Shown: positions 56,294 through 64,000 of the stretch, piece by piece
How positions within the stretch are numbered: position 1 is the first letter of the stretch
Layout: each line of letters starts with the position of its first letter
Made by a program: the position numbers and the translations under genes
Notes under the pieces: generated by a model
The model's input: only the letters and a program-made list of their open reading frames with translations
Told to the model about the DNA's origin: nothing
The model's database searches: none
DNA from: Pseudoalteromonas sp. T1lg23B
Lineage (GTDB): Bacteria > Pseudomonadota > Gammaproteobacteria > Enterobacterales > Alteromonadaceae
Assembly: GCF_002964665.1 (NCBI RefSeq)
Contig: NZ_PQBZ01000042.1
Coordinates: 248,001 to 312,000, forward strand
DNA length: 64,000 bases
Direction of reading: 5' to 3'

Positions 56294-57400
56294 TTAAAGT
56301 TTAATCATATGGTTATCCCAATGTAATAAATATTCTGTATGGGATTTATATGAGACCAATTCACCTCTCCCCGTACTTGCAACAAATTCATCTCCCAATG
56401 GGGCAATACCAGCACAATCGCTCTGCGTTTCGAGCTTATCTAACTTGCCACTTTTTAGATGCCAGTAACTGATCACACCGCCCCGAGGCGATGTCACAGC
56501 CAAGGTGGTCTGGGCCTCATTGATAGCCAGACTAGCAGTGTATTGTTTAAGCGCCATCCATTGGCTGTCATTAGCACTCAAGGCGTTTAACTGTCCACCT
56601 CGTTGGTGTGCAAATATCAGTGGCTGCACCAAATGCTTTGCTCCCTGATACTGACAACCCACATATACACTGTCGTCTGAGGCTAAGCAAAGGTGTCTCG
56701 TGCTAAGTAAATGGTCTGCCGGTTGAACCTGCTCCACCACTTTACCTGAAGCTATATCAATGTAGCTTAGGTTTGGCTGCATCGAGTCTAGGTTAAGCTT
56801 AGTTCTTGGGCTCGCCGGATGGGTGTGAATTCCTCCATTAGCAACCACTAATGTATCTTCATGTGCAAGTGCTGCAAGTTGGTGGGGTCCGATCCCACCA
56901 CTTGGAAACTGGCTTTCCACAGCGAAGTTATGAGTATTTCTCACTACGATCAGACCTTCGTAGGCTTTATAACTCTCATCAAAATAGTTTTCTGTGGTAT
57001 ACAACCATTGACCGTCATTGCTCAAAGCCCCATGGCCAAAAAAATGTTGGTTGTTTGCACTTTCCACTTTGCTTAGTATTTTATTTGATTGCATATCAAT
57101 TACATACATAGCTCGTCCTGGACGTCTTGAAAATGCAAGTAGCGTATTGCTCTGTGCGATATGACATAAGTCATGCGCTCTATCCGCGATGCGTACCTGA
57201 CCCAAAATGTTTCCAGATGCATCAAACCAAGCCACAAAATGCTGTCCCTGATTATCAGAAAAAGCACTTGCAAAACGTTTGTCTTTTAACGTCATGCACC
57301 CCGTTAATACAGGCATAACGCATAAACCAACGCCAGCCACCATCAGACTTTTGCAGAATTTCCGACGGGAGATAAAATCTGACGCCTTGTTATGTAACAC
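56294..57400 (-). CDS. DUF1513 protein with a Tat-type lipoprotein signal
   Basis: This is a 368-residue protein. The N-terminus has a twin-arginine motif SRRKFCK (11-17), a hydrophobic stretch and lipobox LTGC (Cys 35). The rest is beta-propeller-like, with repeated strand blocks (FVAWFDASGNILGQVRIADR, GHGALSNDGQWLYTTENYFD, GGIGPHQLAALAHEDTLVVA and NGGIHTHPASPRTKLNLDSM), the last two being the DUF1513 signature. In other gammaproteobacteria DUF1513 genes travel with imelysins and di-heme proteins in iron-regulated clusters, which is also the arrangement here. It is the last gene of the cluster and starts two bases after the imelysin stop. Confidence 0.9.
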   Translation of the reverse strand: MLHNKASDFISRRKFCKSLMVAGVGLCVMPVLTGCMTLKDKRFASAFSDNQGQHFVAWFDASGNILGQVRIADRAHDLCHIAQSNTLLAFSRRPGRAMYVIDMQSNKILSKVESANNQHFFGHGALSNDGQWLYTTENYFDESYKAYEGLIVVRNTHNFAVESQFPSGGIGPHQLAALAHEDTLVVANGGIHTHPASPRTKLNLDSMQPNLSYIDIASGKVVEQVQPADHLLSTRHLCLASDDSVYVGCQYQGAKHLVQPLIFAHQRGGQLNALSANDSQWMALKQYTASLAINEAQTTLAVTSPRGGVISYWHLKSGKLDKLETQSDCAGIAPLGDEFVASTGRGELVSYKSHTEYLLHWDNHMIKL

Positions 57401-57402
57401 CT

Positions 57403-58569
57403 TTAATCTCCATCATTGGTGTTAAACCCAGGTTTCAACCCTGTAACCTGTACAAAGTCACTGTCCATCAAGCTTCTTAAATTGGTAATTGCAGTGCCAA
57501 TGTCATTTAGCTGCGCTCGGCCTTGTTCATCAATAAGTAGCTGTTCTGCGGGCATAAATTGCGTTGCTTCAAGCGCATCGTAAATAGCTTTAAAGTGCAG
57601 ACGTATTTCGGTGTCTAGGTCCTCTCGCTGATTCACTTGCTTGAGATAATCATCAAAGCCAAAACCATCTCCCCCAGTGTAAAGGCGTTCAAGCGCCTCA
57701 ATATTCGCCTTTATATTCACCAATGACGTTTGGCTAAATGCACTTTCGAGCATTTCAGCTTTTCCAGGCGCTTGTATTGACATAGGTTCATTAATTTTGT
57801 TGTCTTTAATTATTTCCAGATACTCGAACCAAATGGTTAAAAGCTTTTCCAGTGCGGCTTCTTTGCTACTAAACGAGCCATTTCCTGATTTGAATGTAGC
57901 ACCATATTCTCCTTTCCAGCTTTCAATATCGCGGCTCAACAGGCCGTCAATATTGGCGGTGATCGCTTGTAAATATTCACAACGCTTCACAACATCTTGG
58001 GCATCAAGCAGTGTGACGTTTGAATTAAAGAGTACGTATTCATAGGCGGGAAGTCCTTGAAGTTGATGCTTCAAATTGGTTAACCCCTGTGAAAAGTCAA
58101 TGCTTTGGCTAAGTAGGGCTTCAACGTCACTCGCCAGCTTTTGTGATGATATTGGCCAGAACTGGATCCGCGAATAATGGAAAGTATCAGCGATTGGCCC
58201 AAGCTTTATGGTTCGAGCTTGTTGCCATGCATAACTGGTCTTTTTCCACGTGGCTTGTAATGCCTCTAAGTCATTGTGTGTCGGTGATGTATTGCGACAA
58301 AACGCCTGTGTTTCGCTGTTCAAAGTTACAGTGGACGCATAAACTTGCTCATATAAAGGCACTATCACGCCTTCAACTAAATTTATCGTTAACTTTTCAT
58401 ATCCTTGCTCTGCGGTCATTTTTTCTGAGGTGGTATTATCAACCTCTGAGCCATTTTCCTCGACCTTGGTCTGGGTTGTAGCGTCACTGCCACCACAGGC
58501 ACTAAGTGTACAGGTAGCCCAAGCCATAAACATGGCTAATAGTAATGGTTTTTTTTGCTTATTTGTCAT
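57403..58569 (-). CDS. Divergent imelysin-family (M75) lipoprotein
   Basis: This 388-residue protein has lipobox LSAC (Cys 25). It shows the helical-bundle pattern of imelysins: LEALQATWKKTSYAWQQART, IADTFHYSRIQFWPISSQ, and LPAYEYVLFN at 173-182. The family GxHxxE motif appears as G172-L-P-A-Y-E177, so the motif His is replaced by Pro; the other imelysin of the cluster keeps it. It probably does not share the same metal site. It lies 14 nt after the stop of the di-heme gene and 2 nt ahead of DUF1513, so the genes form one operon. Confidence 0.85.
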   Translation of the reverse strand: MTNKQKKPLLLAMFMAWATCTLSACGGSDATTQTKVEENGSEVDNTTSEKMTAEQGYEKLTINLVEGVIVPLYEQVYASTVTLNSETQAFCRNTSPTHNDLEALQATWKKTSYAWQQARTIKLGPIADTFHYSRIQFWPISSQKLASDVEALLSQSIDFSQGLTNLKHQLQGLPAYEYVLFNSNVTLLDAQDVVKRCEYLQAITANIDGLLSRDIESWKGEYGATFKSGNGSFSSKEAALEKLLTIWFEYLEIIKDNKINEPMSIQAPGKAEMLESAFSQTSLVNIKANIEALERLYTGGDGFGFDDYLKQVNQREDLDTEIRLHFKAIYDALEATQFMPAEQLLIDEQGRAQLNDIGTAITNLRSLMDSDFVQVTGLKPGFNTNDGD

Positions 58570-58583
58570 TGTTTTCTCGCTAC

Positions 58584-59996
58584 TTAAATTTGCTTTAAGA
58601 AATAAATCAGCGCATTTCTTTCGTTAATATTTAAACTCATAAATTGAAGCTTTGTTTGCTGCGCTTCTCCGCCATGCCAAAGAATGGCTTCTTCTATCGT
58701 TCGAGCTCGACCATCATGTAAAAATGCTTGGTAGCCCTGTACTCGTTGCTGTAAACCAATTCCCCATAATGGCGGGGTGCGCCATTCCGAACCTTGTGCC
58801 AAATTTTCCATCCCTTGGTCCGCAAGTCCCTCTCCCATATCGTGTAACGCTAAATCCGTATAGGGGTATATTTTTTGCCCTTGCAGTGCTGCAACGGGGT
58901 AATCTTTTTGGGTGGTATAACTTGGTGTATGGCAGGTATCACACTGTAATTGGTAGAATAAAGTTCGGCCCTGCTGTGCTTGAGGACTAAGCAAGTCTCT
59001 TGCTTTTGGTACCGCCAGAATTTGGCCCATATATGTGGTTAAATCGTGCAATTTCTTGGGAATATCAAGGGTGCCCTTTGGGTCTATACTGGCCGCTGAC
59101 CTACACGCATGTTGAACTTTCGTGCATGTCTCTTGCTTAAAAAACGGGTTTGTAATACCGATATCATTAACAAAAGCACCTGCAATTTGCTGTTCTAAGG
59201 TAGCGTGTAATCCCTTAAAGCCAAAGCGCCCTATACTACGTCGCTCAGTGTTGAGGTTAGTAACCAAATTATACTTGGCGCTGATCCCATCTTGATCCTT
59301 GTCGGCTATGTCTTGTTGAGCAAACAAGTCTTGCTCTGAAATTGCATCGAGCAGTCCCATACCATATACAGCCGGCGCATAACGCGCTGATATAACGGTA
59401 TCAGATTCAAGAGCACCATAGCCCAATTGCTCAATTTGATAACTGGGCTTGATTAGCGAATATGCGGTACCATCTGGATAGTAACCTTCAATGGTTTCGT
59501 ACCGAACACGAACATTACCTTCTGCAAGCACTGGCTTTAACAGCTTAGGGTGTGATAAACGCACGGCGTTTGGTTGTAGCTGTCCGCCATAGTGCGCATC
59601 AACGCCCCATGTGTTTTTCTTTAATAAACGAAACAACAAAGCAGGTGATGCCAGCTCGCCTTCCTTTGCCAATCGACCACGCCCCCCATCGTTATGACAG
59701 GTTTTACATGACCGAGCATTAAATAGTGGTCCTAACCCATCTCGGTCTTTAGTGATAGCAGGGGAAGCAACCCAAGGGTCGCGAAAAAACGAAAAACCAT
59801 CCCAAAAATCCAGCTGTTGTATGGTTGGCACATTACCCGCTGGATGAATGAAAGTTCTTCTCGCTACGCGTCTTGCTGTCGCTTGGCCACCTGGATACAG
59901 CTCTTGCTCTGAAAAGGCAGGCACAGTATGTACCTGCTCCTGTACGGTAATTGCACTTAGTAATGCTACCGAAAGCATACTACTAACGCTTAACAT
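58584..59996 (-). CDS. Di-heme c-type cytochrome oxidoreductase (DHOR/MauG-like family)
   Basis: This 470-residue exported protein has a hydrophobic N-terminus (MLSVSSMLSVALLSAITVQE) and two haem-binding motifs, CKTCH at 97-101 and CDTCH at 352-356. It has the family blocks DGLGPLFNARSCKTCHNDGG, QIAGAFVNDIGITNPFF, IYPYTDLALHDMGEGLADQG, SEWRTPPLWGIGL and FLHDGRARTIEEAILWHGGE. This family (often called thiol oxidoreductase or DHOR) is found with imelysins. It may oxidise or deliver iron in the periplasm; that role is inferred. ATG 59996 overlaps the TGA of the preceding di-heme gene as TGATG, so translation is coupled. Confidence 0.92.
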   Translation of the reverse strand: MLSVSSMLSVALLSAITVQEQVHTVPAFSEQELYPGGQATARRVARRTFIHPAGNVPTIQQLDFWDGFSFFRDPWVASPAITKDRDGLGPLFNARSCKTCHNDGGRGRLAKEGELASPALLFRLLKKNTWGVDAHYGGQLQPNAVRLSHPKLLKPVLAEGNVRVRYETIEGYYPDGTAYSLIKPSYQIEQLGYGALESDTVISARYAPAVYGMGLLDAISEQDLFAQQDIADKDQDGISAKYNLVTNLNTERRSIGRFGFKGLHATLEQQIAGAFVNDIGITNPFFKQETCTKVQHACRSAASIDPKGTLDIPKKLHDLTTYMGQILAVPKARDLLSPQAQQGRTLFYQLQCDTCHTPSYTTQKDYPVAALQGQKIYPYTDLALHDMGEGLADQGMENLAQGSEWRTPPLWGIGLQQRVQGYQAFLHDGRARTIEEAILWHGGEAQQTKLQFMSLNINERNALIYFLKQI

Positions 59997-61700
59997 CACA
60001 ACGAACCCAAAAATGCCAGCAACGCTGTACGCTGAGATTTATCCATATTGATGTATGCTTGCTGCGCAGCTAGCGCCTCACCACCGTGCCATAAAATTGC
60101 TTCTTCAATGGTTCTCGCTCGACCATCATGAAGGAAGGTCGCTTTAGGATTGACCGTTTGTACCCAAACCTAAACCCCAAAGAGCAGGCGTTTTCCATTC
60201 TGTACCTGTGGCCTCCCCTTCAGGGCGTCCATCCGCTAAACCATTACAGCGTTGAACATAAACACACTGTTGAGTGCTGTCATCACATGGTTCTGCTTTG
60301 AGTGACTCACGTGTCACTGTGCATGCGCCGCCCATATCGTGCAGTAATAAGTCTGTATAGGGATAAATTACTTGCTGCTCTAAAGCCGTGATATTGGTAC
60401 GCGAGTCTTTTATGGATACCAGATCGACATCGCCTAGCACGCTGCCCGGCGCAGCACCCGTTTTATGGCGGGGAACATGGCAACTGTGGCAATTCGCTGC
60501 AAAAAACTGCGCGCGACCAGCTAATACATCAGCTTGCCACACATCAGTACTTGCGTCATAACCACGTCGCTTAGGTACTGCAAGTGTGCGGTTATAAAAT
60601 TCCACCTGAGCAAGATCTATATCATTTAGGTCAACACCATCATGATGCTTGTCGTTTTCACGATTTGCCTGCTCTGAACAGGCGACTTGCAATGCGGTAC
60701 AAGGTTCATCAGGATTGATTGAATTTGTCACCCCCATATCCCCTCGATATGCGCCAGCAATTTGTTGCAATACCGACCCTGTAACCGCTTTTTGCCCAAA
60801 TCGCGCCAGTTGACGTTCACCTGTTATGGGATGGGTGGTGTAGGCTGCGCGACCAGAAATACCATCCTTGTCACTGTCCGTTGGATCGGCATAAGTGAGT
60901 ATGGACTGCTCAGGAATGCTCTCCAGTAAACCCGAACCATACACATGAGGCGTAACGCGCGCTGAGAACTGCACATCAGCAATGAACGGCCCATAGGCTA
61001 AATCTTTTATTTTATATATCGGTTTGCGTAAGCTGTAACTTTCGCCATTAGCAAATTGGCCGGTAATGGTTTCATATTCTACCCAAGTGTAAGCTTCACC
61101 ATACGCCAGACCTTCGTCCAGTGCGCCACGCTCCTTAGCTAATACGCCCCCACTTTGTCCCTCTATGGTGCCAAATACTTGTAATTGGTCACCATATGTT
61201 GGCTCGACATTACCCAAACTATCACCGACACGCAAAAACATACTAGTCATGGCTTCTTGACTGCTTGCAGGCACATTCCCTCGACCATCTTTAACATGAC
61301 ATCCCTGACAACTGGTGTTGTTAAATAATGGGCCTTGTCCATCGTGGTTGCTTCTAAACGTAAAGTCTCCAGCTTTGAACACTGCATCTAATTGAGGCGC
61401 TTCAACAATTTTTTGAGCTGCCTGACTGAATGCGTTGCGGTCAATTATATTTGTCGTCGCGTCTCCCGCAGACAAGTGTTCATTCTCATCAACTCTATCG
61501 ATGAGTAACGGTGCCAGCCCATCATCCGCTTGAACCTTAAATGCATGATTACCAGTCGAAGTCTGCTCACCTTTGTCGGTGTTCGTATCTGTGTTTGTGT
61601 TACCAGCAGAATTGCCGTTTGTACTTTGTGATCCCCCGCCACAAGCAGTGAGTGCTGATAGCGCGGTGATTAAAATGATTTGATTAAAAGTATGTTTCAC
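59996..61700 (-). pseudogene. Di-heme c-type cytochrome lipoprotein (DHOR family) with a 1-nt frameshift near the 3' end
   Basis: The main frame (61700-60144) encodes 518 residues: lipobox LTAC (Cys 20), a Thr/Asn-rich linker, haem motifs CQGCH (131-135) and CHSCH (404-408), DGQGPLFNNTSCQGCHVKDG, QQIAGAYRGDMGVTNSI and TEWKTPALWGLGL. It then stops abruptly after GTNGQS. In the other frame the family C-terminus continues, VQTVNPKATFLHDGRARTIE, then EAILWHGGEALAAQQAYINM and LLAFLGSL, with TGA 59996-59998 exactly at the next gene's ATG. One extra G in the GGG run at 60163-60165 explains it; the repaired protein has 567 residues. Both haem sites lie before the lesion. Confidence 0.9.
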
Positions 61701-61751
61701 TTCAGTGCCCCTGCATCAAGCCGAATCTTTCATCCCGCCCGAAACTGAAAT

Positions 61752-61770
61752 GGCTGGCATGATGCCAGCC
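61752..61770 (-). terminator. Hairpin between the imelysin and di-heme genes
   Basis: GGCTGGCAT (61752-61760) and ATGCCAGCC (61762-61770) form a perfect 9-bp stem 18 nt after the imelysin stop. No T-run follows on the minus strand, so it is more probably an attenuator or mRNA-end stabiliser than a full terminator. Confidence 0.5.
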
Positions 61771-61787
61771 CTAAACCCTAAGAATGG

Positions 61788-63218
61788 TTATAGATTTTCA
61801 TCTGTGTCTTGTTTCAGATCTTCCGCTGACACACCCAGTGCATCTATGGCTTGTTGAATAAGATCTGTTTGCTCTGCCAGTGCAGAGATTGCCGCATAAA
61901 TTTCTTCTTTATGCTGTGCTTGTTGAATTTGAACATCGAATGACTTACCCGACTTAGCGGTTTCGTCAATAACCGATGCCTTTGCCATCGTCTTATCTAA
62001 AGCGGCTTTTAACTGCTCGGCTAGCTCAGCGTGACCCCTTGTGATCAAAAGGTTATGGATACTTGCACCGCTTAATTCCAGACCATTTGTACGTGTGTAA
62101 ATACCTAAGTAAGTATTGCGAATACCCTTAGCATTTAGCCAAATGTCTCTGTGTGTGTTGTCAGAAAAACATGAATGTTCATCTTCTTGACTATCAGTAC
62201 GCACTGCGATGCTCATTCTTTCACCGGCTAGCTCACCAAAGCTCAAGCGGCCCATACTCTCCAGCATAGCGCCCAGATTGATAGCTGCGTTGTCTGCTTG
62301 TGTGTACTGAGCGTAGTAAAAGCCAGATTCAGGATCCCATGCATCCACAATACTTTGTAAGTCTTCAACGAGTAATTCTGCCGCGGCTTTAAGGTAAGCT
62401 CCACGACGCTGACAAATTTCGTCACTGGCACCTTGCTCACCTGACGTACAAGTGCGACCATTTACTTCATCTGCTGGAATATTCTGAGTCGTGTAATAAT
62501 CCGTTACAGGGCGGTGTCCCGCTGTGTAATCACGTAATGCGGTGTAAGTTAGATCTGCATTCAAGTCTTGACCCCAAAGCAAAAATTCGATGGCATGATA
62601 GCCAGACGTGACATTCGCTTCTTCGCCGTCTAGTTCAAATTTTTCACGAATTAATTCTTTGTTGATCTGCGCGAAACTTTCCGTGTCCTGAATAATATTT
62701 CCGCCTGATTGGTAAACTGCTGCGCTCGTATCGCGCATCTCATTACCATCCATATCTTGTGTGTAGTCAATCAGTGCTTCAGCTAGAGGCCACGCATTAA
62801 TTGCGCCTTCAGGGCCTTGTCCATCAACCAATGTCCAATTGCCCTGCTCGTCTTTTGTCAGCGCATCAATAGGACCTTCTCGAAAACGGAAGACTTCAGT
62901 TTGACCGTAAGGCTCACGTGCATTAAGCCACGCTTGTTTCGCCGCTGCAAAGTTTGCTTCACTTGGGTCTGCTACAAATTTATCTACTGCTGCTTGTAAA
63001 GCTTTTGCGCTTACTAACGCATCTGAATAAACAGCGAAGGCCTGGTCTGCATTTGTTTTTACAACACTTTCAACCGTAGCTGCGGGATGTACAACCTCAG
63101 TTTGTTCGTTACCTTGGTTGTCATCAACAACCGTTGTCATGTTCTTGTCATTGCTACCACACGCGGCTAATACACCCACGCATACCAATGAGAGTGCAAT
63201 ATTCTTAATGTTTTTCAC
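61788..63218 (-). CDS. Imelysin-family (peptidase M75) iron-regulated lipoprotein
   Basis: This 476-residue protein begins at GTG 63218 (KNIKNIALSLVCVGVLAAC), with lipobox LAAC (Cys 20). The start is set by the lipoprotein signal; the frame is open to 63281. Imelysin features are clear: FRFREGPIDALTKDEQGNWT (the FR.GPID motif), INAWPLAEALIDYTQDMDGN, and SGYHAIEFLLWGQDLN with the GxHxxE motif at 206-211. The late RTNGLELSGASIHNLL follows. Imelysins are not proven proteases; they are linked to periplasmic iron handling. It heads the imelysin/di-heme/DUF1513 cluster and follows a Fur-box-like site. Confidence 0.94.
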   Translation of the reverse strand: MKNIKNIALSLVCVGVLAACGSNDKNMTTVVDDNQGNEQTEVVHPAATVESVVKTNADQAFAVYSDALVSAKALQAAVDKFVADPSEANFAAAKQAWLNAREPYGQTEVFRFREGPIDALTKDEQGNWTLVDGQGPEGAINAWPLAEALIDYTQDMDGNEMRDTSAAVYQSGGNIIQDTESFAQINKELIREKFELDGEEANVTSGYHAIEFLLWGQDLNADLTYTALRDYTAGHRPVTDYYTTQNIPADEVNGRTCTSGEQGASDEICQRRGAYLKAAAELLVEDLQSIVDAWDPESGFYYAQYTQADNAAINLGAMLESMGRLSFGELAGERMSIAVRTDSQEDEHSCFSDNTHRDIWLNAKGIRNTYLGIYTRTNGLELSGASIHNLLITRGHAELAEQLKAALDKTMAKASVIDETAKSGKSFDVQIQQAQHKEEIYAAISALAEQTDLIQQAIDALGVSAEDLKQDTDENL

Positions 63219-63282
63219 AGTAATCCCAATTTTTGTAAGGTTATTATAGCGGGCGCATGTTAGCGAATAACAAATATGCATT

Positions 63283-63297
63283 CAATAACTATTTTCA
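63283..63297 (-). promoter_or_regulatory. Fur-box-like sequence upstream of the imelysin gene
   Basis: On the minus strand TGAAAATAGTTATTG matches the 7-1-7 Fur core TGATAATNATTATCA at 10 of 14 defined positions. It lies 65-80 nt ahead of the GTG start, a suitable place for an iron-responsive operator. Confidence 0.45.
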
Positions 63298-63384
63298 TTT
63301 AGATTTATAGACCCAAAACAAAAACACCTTTACCTAAATTCAATTACTAGGCTATTTATTTGATTTTTGGAATTAAAATGAATC

Positions 63385-64000
63385 TTAAAAACTTTGCAGA
63401 TATTGGATCTGGATGCGTCGTCCTGCACCTTGAATTTTACCGTCCAGCATACGTGGTTCAAACACAAAGTAATTTTTGTCAAATAGGTTTTGGGCCTTGA
63501 TGGAAATAGAGCGGTTACTCCCCAAACGCCATGAAAGCACAGCTCCAACCAAGTTGTAAGCCTCCTGATCAACAGGGTTTATGACATCAGGTTCAGGGCT
63601 GGGCACAAATACACTGTCTCGCCAAATCGTGTTAATACTGAGCTGAACAGGCTCCATATTGTGCGTAAATGACAGGCTCGCAAAGCGTTTGAAACTCGGG
63701 TTAAACGGCTCATCGAAAAGATGTGTATAGCCAAATTCCAACCATGTGCTATCTGATATGTTTAACTTACTATTTAATTCATACCCCTGCATATGCGTGT
63801 TAAATGTATTTAAAAAAGTAAAGCGCCTTTGTTCAGTTGGCAAAGCCGTTTCACGGATCGGCACCAAATTAATAAAATCCTTCAATTGGTTATCAAACAA
63901 TACAATGTCCAATTCCCAATCGGTTTTTTGTGTATGCCACACTAACTCCGTGGTTTTAACATACTCCGAGGTTAGATTTGGATTTCCCACCGTGACATCA
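63385..64000 (-). CDS. TonB-dependent outer-membrane receptor, C-terminal part (runs off the window end)
   Basis: The minus-strand frame is open from the window edge to TAA 63385 and encodes the last 204 residues. It starts in DVTVGNPNLTSEYVKTTELV, the NPxLxPE-type motif of siderophore or haem receptor barrels. Then come alternating beta strands (WLEFGYTHLFDEP, VQLSINTIWRDSVF), the AQNLFDKNYFVFEPRM segment that is typical near the C-terminus, and a terminal RRIQIQYLQSF with final Phe. It probably imports an iron compound, as it sits directly upstream of the imelysin cluster. The ligand is not known. Confidence 0.9.
   Translation of the reverse strand, partial: DVTVGNPNLTSEYVKTTELVWHTQKTDWELDIVLFDNQLKDFINLVPIRETALPTEQRRFTFLNTFNTHMQGYELNSKLNISDSTWLEFGYTHLFDEPFNPSFKRFASLSFTHNMEPVQLSINTIWRDSVFVPSPEPDVINPVDQEAYNLVGAVLSWRLGSNRSISIKAQNLFDKNYFVFEPRMLDGKIQGAGRRIQIQYLQSF

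Noticed and set aside
57403..63218. Canonical EfeUOB ferrous-iron system
   Set aside because: No EfeU permease or EfeB Dyp-type peroxidase is present; the imelysin/di-heme/DUF1513 combination is a different cluster type.

Overview
The window looks like a chromosomal segment of a marine gammaproteobacterium of the Alteromonadales, most likely Pseudoalteromonas. The reasons are the AT-rich base composition, the secreted M4 and M28 proteases with twin PPC domains, a pair of Oar-like TonB-dependent receptors with carboxypeptidase-regulatory N-termini, a FadE without the enterobacterial membrane anchor, a dnaK-dnaJ pair behind a sigma-32-type promoter, and the homogentisate branch of tyrosine catabolism. 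No rRNA, tRNA, CRISPR array or prophage was seen.

Layout. 0-6 kb: end of an EamA permease, a choline-kinase-like phosphotransferase, fadE, a voltage-gated cation channel and ybaK. 6-9.5 kb: dnaJ and dnaK with a heat-shock promoter. 9.5-14 kb: a thioesterase and the pqiABC envelope lipid-transport operon. 14-20 kb: a frameshifted GNAT acetyltransferase, an M16 protease lipoprotein, a MAPEG protein and a UshA-like 5'-nucleotidase. 20-29.4 kb: a two-gene operon of unknown role (PhnD-like binding protein plus a two-helix membrane protein), then a secreted S1/P1 nuclease followed by two paralogous TonB-dependent receptors. 30-33 kb: a MarR regulator divergent from hmgA-maiA with a clear palindromic operator. 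33-46 kb: housekeeping and small conserved genes (VF530, arginase family, DUF2189, udp, cdd, ppc, a DCC/SDR/flavin-reductase operon, a Sel1-repeat protein, an aldehyde dehydrogenase).

46-50 kb is an accessory island. It holds a REP-like hairpin pair, a truncated small ORF, a frameshifted membrane protein, a REP-associated-tyrosine-transposase (RAYT) type gene with its own array of short direct repeats, an orphan lipoprotein and an AT-rich repeat-bearing spacer. Two copies of a 40-nt imperfect repeat (36/40 identical) lie 2.45 kb apart and bracket the transposase part.

50-64 kb: a DASS dicarboxylate transporter, an M28 aminopeptidase and an M4 (vibriolysin-like) protease that share duplicated C-terminal PPC domains, and then an iron-type cluster on the minus strand. 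In transcription order the cluster is the C-terminus of a TonB-dependent receptor, an imelysin, two di-heme CxxCH proteins, a divergent imelysin and a DUF1513 protein, with a Fur-box-like sequence ahead of the first imelysin.

Three genes (GNAT at 14.1 kb, membrane protein at 46.8 kb, di-heme protein at 60.2 kb) each carry a single-base indel in a homopolymer run. In each case the other frame continues the family-like sequence perfectly, so they are either young pseudogenes or sequence errors. The most interesting leads are the channel with the TFEDWTD selectivity filter, the unexplained binding-protein/membrane-protein operon, the RAYT island and its repeats, and the iron cluster.
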